Part shown: positions 25,601-32,642 of the stretch, piece after piece
Layout: every line of letters begins with the position of its first letter
Numbering within the stretch: position 1 is the first letter of the stretch
Assembly (NCBI GenBank): GCA_004555915.1
Contig: SFJM01000010.1
Location: 4,193 to 68,192, forward strand
Direction of reading: 5' to 3'
Origin: Clostridiales bacterium
GTDB lineage: Bacteria; Bacillota; Clostridia; Oscillospirales; Butyricicoccaceae
DNA: 64,000 nucleotides
The notes under the pieces: model-generated
Database searches by the model: none
Told to the model about the DNA's origin: nothing
Seen by the model: only the letters and a program-made list of their open reading frames with translations
Made by a program: the position numbers and the translations under genes

Positions 25601-26295
25601 TTTTCGTTCCTCCGATACGCTGTCATCACACAGGGAATTTCTGCCGGAAGCAGGGACATAATCCGTCGCCCTGCCTGTTGCTCCGCTTTGCCGTCTGCCT
25701 GATTGAGAATGACGGCAAAGCGCCGATGCTCCGCCTGTTTTCGCAGTCCGTTCCGGCTCAGGATAAGCTGTGCTGCCGCCTCCGGTGTCATCCGATCGGC
25801 TGGCTTCAGTCCAAGCAGGGTGCAAACCAGCTCCGGCCTGTGGCATACCTCGGCAATGGGCTTCCCCATGCCAGTCAGTCCCAGCACAGCGATAACCAGT
25901 CCGGTTCCCGTTGTGATTACCGGCTCATGTGCCGCAGGTGCCTTTAACGGCAATCCGCGGCTGCCATCCGCCTCAATCAGCAGAACATCACATTGCTGTT
26001 TCAGTCCATCCGGATTGGAAACCGGTCCCAGCTTGCCGTTTTCTGCCCGCTCGCCAATACAGGACAGATTTGCTGCCAACGGCTGATGAAACGGTAAAAT
26101 CCGTGTTGTTGTGGTCATAATAACACGATTCCCCTGTTCCGCCAGCTCGGTTCCCAGCGCAAGCATGCTGCTGGTCTTTCCGCCGCCTCCCACAAAGGAT
26201 GTAATCGGAGCCGGATGAATGATGTCAGATATCCGTTCCATAGGTCTGCCATCCGGCAGCAGAATCCGATTGGGATATACAGCTGTATCTCTCAT
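25597..26295 (-). CDS. yqeC: selenium cofactor biosynthesis protein YqeC
   Basis: A 232-residue P-loop protein. FVGGGGKTSSMLALG is a Walker A-like motif, followed by MTTTTRI and LLIEADGSRGLPLKAPAAHEPVI, the best-conserved blocks of the YqeC family. It is found only with the selenium-dependent molybdenum hydroxylase system and may use a nucleotide in selenium or cofactor transfer. It starts within the stop of the xdhC gene (ATGA) without a good ribosome binding site, so translation probably depends on coupling. Confidence 0.9.
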   Translation of the reverse strand: MRDTAVYPNRILLPDGRPMERISDIIHPAPITSFVGGGGKTSSMLALGTELAEQGNRVIMTTTTRILPFHQPLAANLSCIGERAENGKLGPVSNPDGLKQQCDVLLIEADGSRGLPLKAPAAHEPVITTGTGLVIAVLGLTGMGKPIAEVCHRPELVCTLLGLKPADRMTPEAAAQLILSRNGLRKQAEHRRFAVILNQADGKAEQQAGRRIMSLLPAEIPCVMTAYRRNEK

Positions 26296-27212
26296 TGGCT
26301 CAAATCCATCAGAAGAACCTTCATCTGCCCGCCACAGACCATGCCTTCCTCTGCCGCCACATCATTGCTCATGTTTACCGTCACACACTGGCGTTTTCCG
26401 GTTCCAATCAGATGGAACGCATCCCGCAGAACCGCGCTCTCACTGCAGCCGCCGCCAATGGTGCCCTTTGCCTGAAAGTTCTGATCTACTGTCATAAAAG
26501 CACCGGATTTTACCGGTGTGGAACCGCTTGTTTCATACACCAGTAACAGAGCCCTGGGAATATCCCGTTCCAAAATGTCTGCCAGAACGTCTTCCGCAAA
26601 GGTTTCCTCCGTCAGAATACAGGATTTTGACCTGCGGTTTAATCCCTGTCTGCGGCATTGTACCAGCTCGGCTGCAATGGAAACCGCTATTTCCTGTACC
26701 GAAAGGGCACCGATATCCAAGCCAATCGGCGTATGAATGGCATCCAGCCTGTCCCGTTCAAAGCCTTCCTGTTCCAGCATGGCTAACAGCGCAATCGTGC
26801 GCCGGCGGGAGCCAAGTAATCCAAGGTACATGGGCATGGTTCCGGAAAGCACGGTACGCAGGCAATCCGCATCATATCGGTGCCCACGGGTAATAACGGC
26901 AAGATAATCTCCCACCTGTATGTCCAGCTCCCGGATTGCATGGGTGAACGCATCACAGACAATCTGCTCTGCCTCCGGAAACCGCGGATGGTTGGCAAAG
27001 GACGGCCGGTCATCCACGACAGTGACACCAAAGCCAAGCATGGCAGCAATGGAGCACAGTGGCTGTGCGATATGCCCGCCGCCTAACAGGATCAGCCGCT
27101 CCTTCGGACGGAACATACGTGTATATGCCGTTCCATCAATGTCAACCGTCCACTGTGCGGTTTGATGGTTTCGGGTTTTGTTCAAAATTTCTGCAAACTG
27201 TTGTGTTATCAC
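26292..27212 (-). CDS. XdhC/CoxI family maturation factor with swapped domain order
   Basis: A 306-residue protein. The Rossmann-type XdhC_C domain comes first (RLILLGGGHIAQPLCSIAAM, VVDDRPSFAN, GLLGSRRR), and the short CoxI/XdhC N-domain comes last (ETSGSTPVKSGAFMTV, GTIGGGCSES, CGGQMKVLL). In classic XdhC the order is the reverse. XdhC binds molybdopterin and hands the sulfurated cofactor to the hydroxylase; here the terminal ligand may be selenium. The frame begins at a GTG with GAGG eight bases upstream; no ATG in frame gives the complete Rossmann domain. The stop overlaps yqeC. Confidence 0.88.
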   Translation of the reverse strand: MITQQFAEILNKTRNHQTAQWTVDIDGTAYTRMFRPKERLILLGGGHIAQPLCSIAAMLGFGVTVVDDRPSFANHPRFPEAEQIVCDAFTHAIRELDIQVGDYLAVITRGHRYDADCLRTVLSGTMPMYLGLLGSRRRTIALLAMLEQEGFERDRLDAIHTPIGLDIGALSVQEIAVSIAAELVQCRRQGLNRRSKSCILTEETFAEDVLADILERDIPRALLLVYETSGSTPVKSGAFMTVDQNFQAKGTIGGGCSESAVLRDAFHLIGTGKRQCVTVNMSNDVAAEEGMVCGGQMKVLLMDLSQ

Positions 27213-27239
27213 ATTATTGTCCTCACACGGATGCAGGGA

Positions 27240-27476
27240 TTACAGCTTCAGTGCTACTGCCTGCTGAAAGGAAATTCCCAAAGCGTCAATGGCGGCCCGA
27301 TGGCTTTCATATTCTGCCTGTGCAATCCGCCATGCCAGACCGCATCCGGCTGTAATGGCTCTGGGAACCGGAATCAGCCTGCCGGGAATGTGCCGTTCCC
27401 CGCATTTCTTTTCCATTTCCATTGCTTCGGTTGTGGTGTGGAAGGTCAGAACCATATAATCCTTCTTCTCACGCAT
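27240..27476 (-). CDS. DUF3343 putative Se/S carrier-like protein
   Basis: A 78-residue protein of the DUF3343 type, described as a putative selenium/sulfur carrier-like family. It has KKCGERHIPGRLIPVPR and the Cys-containing AGCGLAWRI motif; two Cys could hold persulfide or perselenide. It overlaps the 3' end of the desulfurase gene by eight bases and has GAGGAAA in front of its ATG, so it is made with that enzyme. The context suggests it accepts selenium or sulfur from the desulfurase and passes it on. Function is inferred. Confidence 0.82.
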   Translation of the reverse strand: MREKKDYMVLTFHTTTEAMEMEKKCGERHIPGRLIPVPRAITAGCGLAWRIAQAEYESHRAAIDALGISFQQAVALKL

Positions 27477-28626
27477 GGATGGTTTCCTCGTAATCCGCGG
27501 CAATTTCCCGGACGGCCTGTACAGCACGGTCAATTTCTTCCTCAGTATTCCAATAGGAAAAGCTGAACCGTACCGCGCCCTGCTGCTCCGTTCCAAAATG
27601 CCGGTGCATCAATGGTGCACAGTGTGCGCCTGCGCGGACACAGATTTCATAATCCTCCCACAGAATATCACTCACCTCTGCGGCATCTGCATTGCCAATG
27701 TTCAGCGTGACAATCGGTGCCCGTACGGCAGCATCCATGTCGCCATACACGGTAATGGTATCTATATCCCGGATGCCCTGCACAAAGCGGTGCATCAGCT
27801 TGGTTTCCCTTTGATGCATGGTTTCCACACCGGTTTCAAGGAGAAAATCCAGTGCGGCCTCCAAACCGGCAATGCCGTGGCCATTTGCAGTGCCTGCTTC
27901 CAGCACTGTGGGCATATCGGATGGATGCTCCCGGTCAAAGCTGTGCACACCGCTTCCGCCTACCAAAAACGGTGGGATATGCAAACCTTTGCGCACACAA
28001 ATGCCGCCGGTTCCCTGCGGGCCCAACAAGCCCTTGTGTCCGGTAAAGCATAACACATCAATTCCCATTGTTTGCACATCAATGGGAATGCTTCCGGCTG
28101 TCTGTGCCGCATCGACAATCAGCAATGCACCTGTGTCATGTGCGATAGCTGCAATTTTTGCCAGATCGGTTACATTTCCCGTTACATTGGATGCATGGTG
28201 CATCACGACAGCACGGGTATTTTTCCGTATACATGCTTTCAACTGACTGGGATGGATCTTCCCTTCCTCATCCGCAGGCACAATCGATAGCTGTGTCCCC
28301 TCCTGCTCCTTTCGAAACAGCGGGCGCAGCACCGAATTGTGCTCACAAACCGTGGTAATCACATGGTCATCCGGGCCGATCAATCCGTTGATTGCAGTAT
28401 TCAGTGCCTGGGTTGCATTGGAAGCAAACGCGACACAGGCAGGCTGTTCTGCGTGAAACAGCTGTGCCAGCTTTTCCCTTGTGCTGTACAGAAGCCGGGA
28501 AGCGTTCAGCGTTGGCGCATGTGCGCCCCTGCCCGCGTTTCCAATATGCCCAAAAGACTGGCAGACCGCTTCCGCGACCTGCGGCGGCTTTAAAAATGAG
28601 GTAGCCGCACTATCCAGATAAATCAT
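27469..28626 (-). CDS. cysteine desulfurase/selenocysteine lyase-like aminotransferase class V
   Basis: A 385-residue PLP enzyme. Lys198 in FTGHKGLLGPQGTGG should bind PLP, His104-type stacking is replaced by the VCEHNSVLRP block, and Cys336 in RAGAHCAP is the expected persulfide/perselenide Cys. It starts directly MIYLDSAATS. The sequence belongs to the branch of class V enzymes that accompanies YedF and SelD. It probably liberates selenium (or sulfur) from selenocysteine (or cysteine) for SelD or the DUF3343 carrier. ATGA overlap with yedF upstream. Confidence 0.9.
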   Translation of the reverse strand: MIYLDSAATSFLKPPQVAEAVCQSFGHIGNAGRGAHAPTLNASRLLYSTREKLAQLFHAEQPACVAFASNATQALNTAINGLIGPDDHVITTVCEHNSVLRPLFRKEQEGTQLSIVPADEEGKIHPSQLKACIRKNTRAVVMHHASNVTGNVTDLAKIAAIAHDTGALLIVDAAQTAGSIPIDVQTMGIDVLCFTGHKGLLGPQGTGGICVRKGLHIPPFLVGGSGVHSFDREHPSDMPTVLEAGTANGHGIAGLEAALDFLLETGVETMHQRETKLMHRFVQGIRDIDTITVYGDMDAAVRAPIVTLNIGNADAAEVSDILWEDYEICVRAGAHCAPLMHRHFGTEQQGAVRFSFSYWNTEEEIDRAVQAVREIAADYEETIHA

Positions 28627-29246
28627 GGCTTGACAATCAGGGATGCCTGTGTCATCTTTTCCGCAATGACATACATATTGGTCACGGTACCCACCTTCAG
28701 CTTGTCCGACAGACCATAATGATTCAAGCAGGTTCCGCAGGTCAGAATTTCAACGCCCTGTGCCTCCAGTGATTTCAGGTCTTCCAGTGTCGGCGCATCC
28801 TCACAGGTCAGCTTTGCACCGCCGTTGTAAAACAGGATGGTGGCAGGGAGCTCGTCCTGCTGGGAAATGGCATAAATGAAGCCCTTCATCAGCACCGTCC
28901 CCAGTGCGTCGTCCCCTTCACCCATACAGGAGGAGGAAATGACAACCACAGTATTACCTGCGCGGCGGTCCGGAATGCAGACAGCTTCGGTTTCTTCCTT
29001 CTCTGTCTCTGGTTCGGTTTGCGTACCGATTGTCATGACCACGCGGTACTTGTTCTGCTCCAGCTTTTCCGACTGCACCGGATAACCCTTTTGATTTGCC
29101 ATCTTAGTGAGATTCTGTACGGCAATTTCATTATCCACCAGCGTTTCCACGCTGCCGCCTTCTGCCCCGATTTCTTTAATGGCGTTTTTGGTTTTTACTA
29201 CCGGAATTGGGCAAGCATCGCCCATTGCATTTACGATTTTATCCAT
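28623..29246 (-). CDS. yedF: selenium metabolism protein YedF (TusA-like plus DsrE-like)
   Basis: A 207-residue two-domain protein. Residues 1-75 are a TusA/SirA-like domain with Cys12 in GDACPIPVVKTK; residues 95-207 resemble DsrE/DsrF proteins with VVVISSSCMGEGDD and CGTCLNHYGL. It is a marker of selenium metabolism and may shuttle activated selenium. The ATG at 29246 is preferred over an in-frame TTG six bases earlier, with AAGGAAG in front. Located 38 bases after selD and overlapping the desulfurase gene. Confidence 0.92.
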   Translation of the reverse strand: MDKIVNAMGDACPIPVVKTKNAIKEIGAEGGSVETLVDNEIAVQNLTKMANQKGYPVQSEKLEQNKYRVVMTIGTQTEPETEKEETEAVCIPDRRAGNTVVVISSSCMGEGDDALGTVLMKGFIYAISQQDELPATILFYNGGAKLTCEDAPTLEDLKSLEAQGVEILTCGTCLNHYGLSDKLKVGTVTNMYVIAEKMTQASLIVKP

Positions 29247-29284
29247 TGTCAAATCTTCCTTCCATGATATTGATTTTTTCTTTC

Positions 29285-30310
29285 TCAGACAACCAGAATT
29301 TCCGGTTCGGTCCGATTGATGAGTTCTCCCACAATGCTGGCAGGAAGTCCCGCCTTCTGTAATTCTGTTTCCAGTGCTTCTGCCTGAACCGGTTCCACGG
29401 CAATCAGCAGGCCGCCGGAGGTCTGCGGGTCAAATAAGACTTCCTCCATTGCGAATGGAATATTTTGAAACTGTACAAACGGCCCGGTATGATTGCGATT
29501 GCGCTGGCCTGCGGCAGTCAGCAGAAATTCATCAGCATGATGCAGGGCTTCTTCCATGACTGGCATATGCCGGGCGCGAATCCGTGCGGAAAGCCTGCCA
29601 TCCAGCATCTCATGGAGATGTCCGAGAAATCCAAAGCCTGTCACATCGGTACATGCATGCACCTCATATTTTGCGCAGATTTCTGCCGCATATTTGTTCA
29701 GGGTGGTCATGGACTGAATTGCCTCATCCATCGCTTCCTTCGATGCTTCCCCCACACGGTTCGCTGTACAGACAATTCCCACACCCAGCTTTTTGGTCAG
29801 AATCAGGACATCTCCCGCCTGTCCGTGGTTGTTTGCATACACCTTTCCGGGATGAATGGTTCCCATGACGGAAAGTCCGTATTTTACACTGTCATCTGCA
29901 ATCGAATGGCCGCCAGCCAAAGCTGCACCGGCTTCAATCACCTTTTCCGAGCCGCCCCGCATGATTTCGCCTAAAATATTTAAATCCATTTTTTCCGGGA
30001 AACAGACGATGTTGAGTGCGGTTTTCACTTCACCGCCCATGGCATAGATATCGCTCAGCGCATTTGCGGCGGCAATCTGGCCAAACAGATACGGATCCTC
30101 AATCATAGGCGGGAAGAAATCCAGCGTCTGGACAATCGCCAAATCATCGGATACCTGATAGACCGCAGCATCATCCCGGCTGTCGTACCCCACCAGAAGG
30201 TTGTCATCGTGTGGTCCTTTGGGCAAACACGACAGAACACGGCTCAATACACCGGCTCCCAGCTTAGCTGTACAGCCTCCTCCTCTGCAAAATACAATTT
30301 CATCTGCCAT
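29285..30310 (-). CDS. selD: selenide, water dikinase SelD
   Basis: A 341-residue enzyme that makes selenophosphate from selenide and ATP. The N-terminal loop RGGGCTAKLG has Cys13 (codon TGT, not TGA) and Lys16 at the positions of E. coli Cys17 and Lys20; LTKKLGVGI, DVTGFGFLGH, LAGGHSI and FDPQTSGGLL are the conserved ATP and metal-binding blocks. GAGGAG lies ten bases before the ATG at 30310. First gene of the selenium-molybdenum hydroxylase operon, as expected for an organism that uses selenophosphate for a labile selenium cofactor. selA and selB are not in the window. Confidence 0.96.
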   Translation of the reverse strand: MADEIVFCRGGGCTAKLGAGVLSRVLSCLPKGPHDDNLLVGYDSRDDAAVYQVSDDLAIVQTLDFFPPMIEDPYLFGQIAAANALSDIYAMGGEVKTALNIVCFPEKMDLNILGEIMRGGSEKVIEAGAALAGGHSIADDSVKYGLSVMGTIHPGKVYANNHGQAGDVLILTKKLGVGIVCTANRVGEASKEAMDEAIQSMTTLNKYAAEICAKYEVHACTDVTGFGFLGHLHEMLDGRLSARIRARHMPVMEEALHHADEFLLTAAGQRNRNHTGPFVQFQNIPFAMEEVLFDPQTSGGLLIAVEPVQAEALETELQKAGLPASIVGELINRTEPEILVV

Positions 30311-30372
30311 TTCAGATATTCTCCTCAATTTTCTGTTCCTTTGTTTTCCAATATCCCGTCATTTTAAATCTG

Positions 30373-30413
30373 TATGATACTTTTATCATATCATTTAAAC
30401 TACATTTCAGCAA
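30373..30413 (-). promoter_or_regulatory. selD operon promoter with overlapping palindrome
   Basis: On the minus strand TTGCTG (30413-30408) and TATGAT (30390-30385) are 17 bases apart. The -10 is part of the perfect palindrome TATGATACTTTTATCATA (30373-30390, 7-base arms and 4-base centre), which could be a repressor site controlling the whole operon. The start codon is about 65 bases downstream of the expected transcription start. Confidence 0.6.
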
Positions 30414-30464
30414 TAGCAATGCTTCCTTCCACCTGTACTTTTTGTCGGATTATAAGGTTCCCTT

Positions 30465-30508
30465 TTCAAAAAAGAAAGGAGACCAAATTCACAAAGAATT
30501 CGATCTCC
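30465..30508 (-). terminator. intrinsic terminator of the ThrE-type exporter genes
   Basis: GGAGATCGAATTC (30508-30496) and GAATTTGGTCTCC (30490-30478) pair on the minus strand with two G-U pairs, followed by TTTCTTTTTT. The plus strand would carry mismatches instead, so the direction is clear. Confidence 0.88.
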
Positions 30509-30619
30509 AGCGCAGTCACTTCTTCTTTTATGATTGTAGCAGAATCGTTATTTTTTGTCAAATAACCGGGATAAACATCCACCAAACCGAAGCAAAAGCA
30601 AGACAGCGCTGTTATGCAT

Positions 30620-31105
30620 TCAGGGTGTATCCTTTCTCTGTCCCCGGCTTTGTTTCGATGCTTTATAATAAATCATGATTTTCCCTGCTGTCTGCATGAT
30701 ACAGGCGGCAATAATCATACCCATGGACATGGCACATACTTCCCAGAACAAAAGTGTTCCACACTCAATCATTTTTTCTGCATGATTTCCTACCAAGGCC
30801 AGCATCGTATCGTACAAATCTTTTCCCGGAACAAGCGGGATAACCATGGGCACCACGAGGGTAATCACCGGTTCTTTGCAAAAACGTGCCAGTATTTCCG
30901 CCGTCAATGCGGTAACAAGCGAGGCTGCAAAAAAGCTTGTGATTCTGTTTCCGGAATATGTGTACGTCAGCAGGTAAATCAGCCAGTTCCATGCGCCTCC
31001 GCATGCGGTGGCATACAGCTTCCAGCCCCTGATCTGGAACAGGATGCTAAATCCTGCTGTTCCGATTGCTGCCATCAGCAGATCTGTCATCATATCTGCT
31101 GTCAT
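30620..31105 (-). CDS. threonine/serine exporter family protein, YjjB/ThrE C-terminal part
   Basis: A 161-residue membrane protein with four to five hydrophobic helices, matching the ThrE_2/YjjB half of ThrE-type exporters (VPMVIPLVPGKDLYDTML is the conserved block). It overlaps the partner gene in ATGA. YjjP and YjjB together form one exporter, reported for threonine/serine in Corynebacterium and for succinate in E. coli. Which solute is exported here is not known. Confidence 0.88.
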   Translation of the reverse strand: MTADMMTDLLMAAIGTAGFSILFQIRGWKLYATACGGAWNWLIYLLTYTYSGNRITSFFAASLVTALTAEILARFCKEPVITLVVPMVIPLVPGKDLYDTMLALVGNHAEKMIECGTLLFWEVCAMSMGMIIAACIMQTAGKIMIYYKASKQSRGQRKDTP

Positions 31106-31863
31106 AGCTTCACCCCAAAGCCCAGCAAAACCAGTGCGCATCCGATTGCAATGGCAATGGCACGCACTACCGCTTCACAGATGCCAAGCACGCCGCTGAT
31201 GGTCTCTCCCATAATCATCTCCCGGACAGCTGTCATCAGCGCGACACCGGGAATCAACAGCATGATATTTCCGATAATGATATAATTGATATTGGATCCA
31301 AGGCCAATCCATACAGTAAGCAACGCAAAAAGACAAATCGCCGCAGATTCCACAATAATCAGGATGATGGGCTGAAGCCGGATTTTTCCTCCATAATACG
31401 ACAAGACATACTGAACCAGACTGCATACGGCAGCAGCTGCTCCATCCAGTGCAGTCCCTCCGAAAAAAACTGCAAAGGATGCTGCAATCATGATATATGC
31501 CGCCATGATAACCCTGTTGGAATAGGCAGGCATTTTGGAAATATCCGCGACAGCCTCCCGGAATTCCTCCGCCGGAATCGGGTTTGCACAGACTCTTCTG
31601 GATAACGCATTGACCTGTTCTATCTTTCTCATATTCGTACTGCGTCCGGTTATCCTTCGGGTCTGTGTGATATTGCTTCCATCTTCTGCATGTACCGTTA
31701 CAACGATATTGGATGTAATCGCAAAGACATCCACACGCACAAACCCATATGCAACCGCCATACGCCGCAGTGTATCTTCCACCCTGCTGATTTCGGCGCC
31801 TGCCTTCAAAAGTATTTCTCCTGCATCCAGAATCCCATCCAGGATCACGTCTGTCTGCGACAC
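31102..31863 (-). CDS. threonine/serine exporter family protein, YjjP/ThrE N-terminal part
   Basis: A 253-residue protein with a cytoplasmic N-terminal domain (LKAGAEISRVEDTLRRMA, the ThrE family signature) followed by about five membrane helices. The start is a GTG at 31863 with AAAGGAAG upstream; the frame is open to 31950, but only through a TTG and no other ATG is available. Functions with the YjjB-like product of the next gene. Confidence 0.86.
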   Translation of the reverse strand: MSQTDVILDGILDAGEILLKAGAEISRVEDTLRRMAVAYGFVRVDVFAITSNIVVTVHAEDGSNITQTRRITGRSTNMRKIEQVNALSRRVCANPIPAEEFREAVADISKMPAYSNRVIMAAYIMIAASFAVFFGGTALDGAAAAVCSLVQYVLSYYGGKIRLQPIILIIVESAAICLFALLTVWIGLGSNINYIIIGNIMLLIPGVALMTAVREMIMGETISGVLGICEAVVRAIAIAIGCALVLLGFGVKL

Positions 31864-32246
31864 GGTGCATCTTCCTTTCCCTGATCGTTCCTTTGTTTCA
31901 TTTCCTGTTCCCCTTCCATTTGATTCTGTTTCAATGAAATGGTATACCAATTTCCTGTTGTTGTAAAGGTAAATTCAAGATCTCATTACATCAGTATTTC
32001 CTGTTTGATGGGGAACAATCTGGGAATAGCGTGAATGAAATCCATTGGTCTGGCAAAAACCTGCTTGGCCTGTTCACAAAGAATCATCGCATATCAGCAT
32101 AGAAAGACGGGCTGCGCTCGCATGGATTGCTGCAGCTTTGTACTTTTTGGCGCAGAATTGATGGTTTTTTGAGCATTTCACAGGCAATTTCGCCAATTTA
32201 TCACGCGCAGCTTCCTTAAAATGTAAATATTTTGTGAATTGTTCCA
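31864..32246 (+). other. intergenic region between exporter and T-box leader
   Basis: 383 bases with no convincing gene. It holds the promoter of the minus-strand exporter (a TATACC-like -10 near 31935 is possible) and the upstream flank of the T-box promoter. A minus-strand frame at 32074-32421 runs into the T-box leader and has no ribosome binding site. Confidence 0.5.
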
Positions 32247-32274
32247 TTGATTTTTCATCTGACCGGAGTATACT
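32247..32274 (+). promoter_or_regulatory. promoter of the T-box/cstA transcript
   Basis: TTGATT at 32247-32252 and TATACT at 32269-32274, 16 bases apart, place the transcription start near 32281, right before the stem I sequence of the T-box. Confidence 0.65.
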
Positions 32275-32280
32275 TAGAAA

Positions 32281-32604
32281 CAATCTCAGAGTTCCAGAAT
32301 GCAGTGAACAGGAACACGAATCTGCTTGATTCAACCTTTCAGAGAGCCGCCGGCTGGGTGTAAGGCGGCAGGACACAGGCAGATTTATCCCCTGCGAGCA
32401 GGCTGTACAACAATTGGTCACACCAATTCAGTAATACAGTTCGGTATCCCACCGTTACCGGGAAGCGCACTTGCGGCAGGTTCTGTCGACAGCTGCGGCA
32501 GAGTGGTCGTAATCCACGGCAATTGGAGTGGTATCGCGGAGGAAAAATTCCAGCCTCCGTCTCCAGCGGTTTTTCCCGCCGGAGGCGGGGGCTGTTTCTG
32601 ATTT
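32281..32604 (+). promoter_or_regulatory. T-box leader of the CstA-family transporter gene
   Basis: A full T-box riboswitch. Stem I distal features AGAGAGCC and GGGTGTAAGGC are at 32341-32367; its stem can form between AATCTGC and GCAGATT. The T-box motif AATTGGAGTGGTATCGCGG is at 32521-32539, with GGAG/GGAGG able to pair with CCTCC/CTCC (32554-32564) as antiterminator. The competing terminator is a 14-pair stem, 32551-32564 with 32581-32594, followed by TTTCTGATTTT. The TGGT bulge predicts a tRNA with A73. The specifier loop seems to contain TATCCC (32386-32391), which allows Ile (ATC), Pro (CCC) or Tyr (TAT); not resolved. Confidence 0.85.
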
Positions 32605-32642
32605 TGGAAATGATGAGAATTTTATGAGGGAAGTGTTTTATT

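Noticed and set aside
29285..30310. Selenocysteine in SelD
   Set aside because: The codon at the active-site position is TGT, so Cys is encoded; no in-frame TGA was found in the selenium operon genes.
32074..32421. A 115-residue minus-strand frame
   Set aside because: It runs antisense through the T-box leader and has no start signal.
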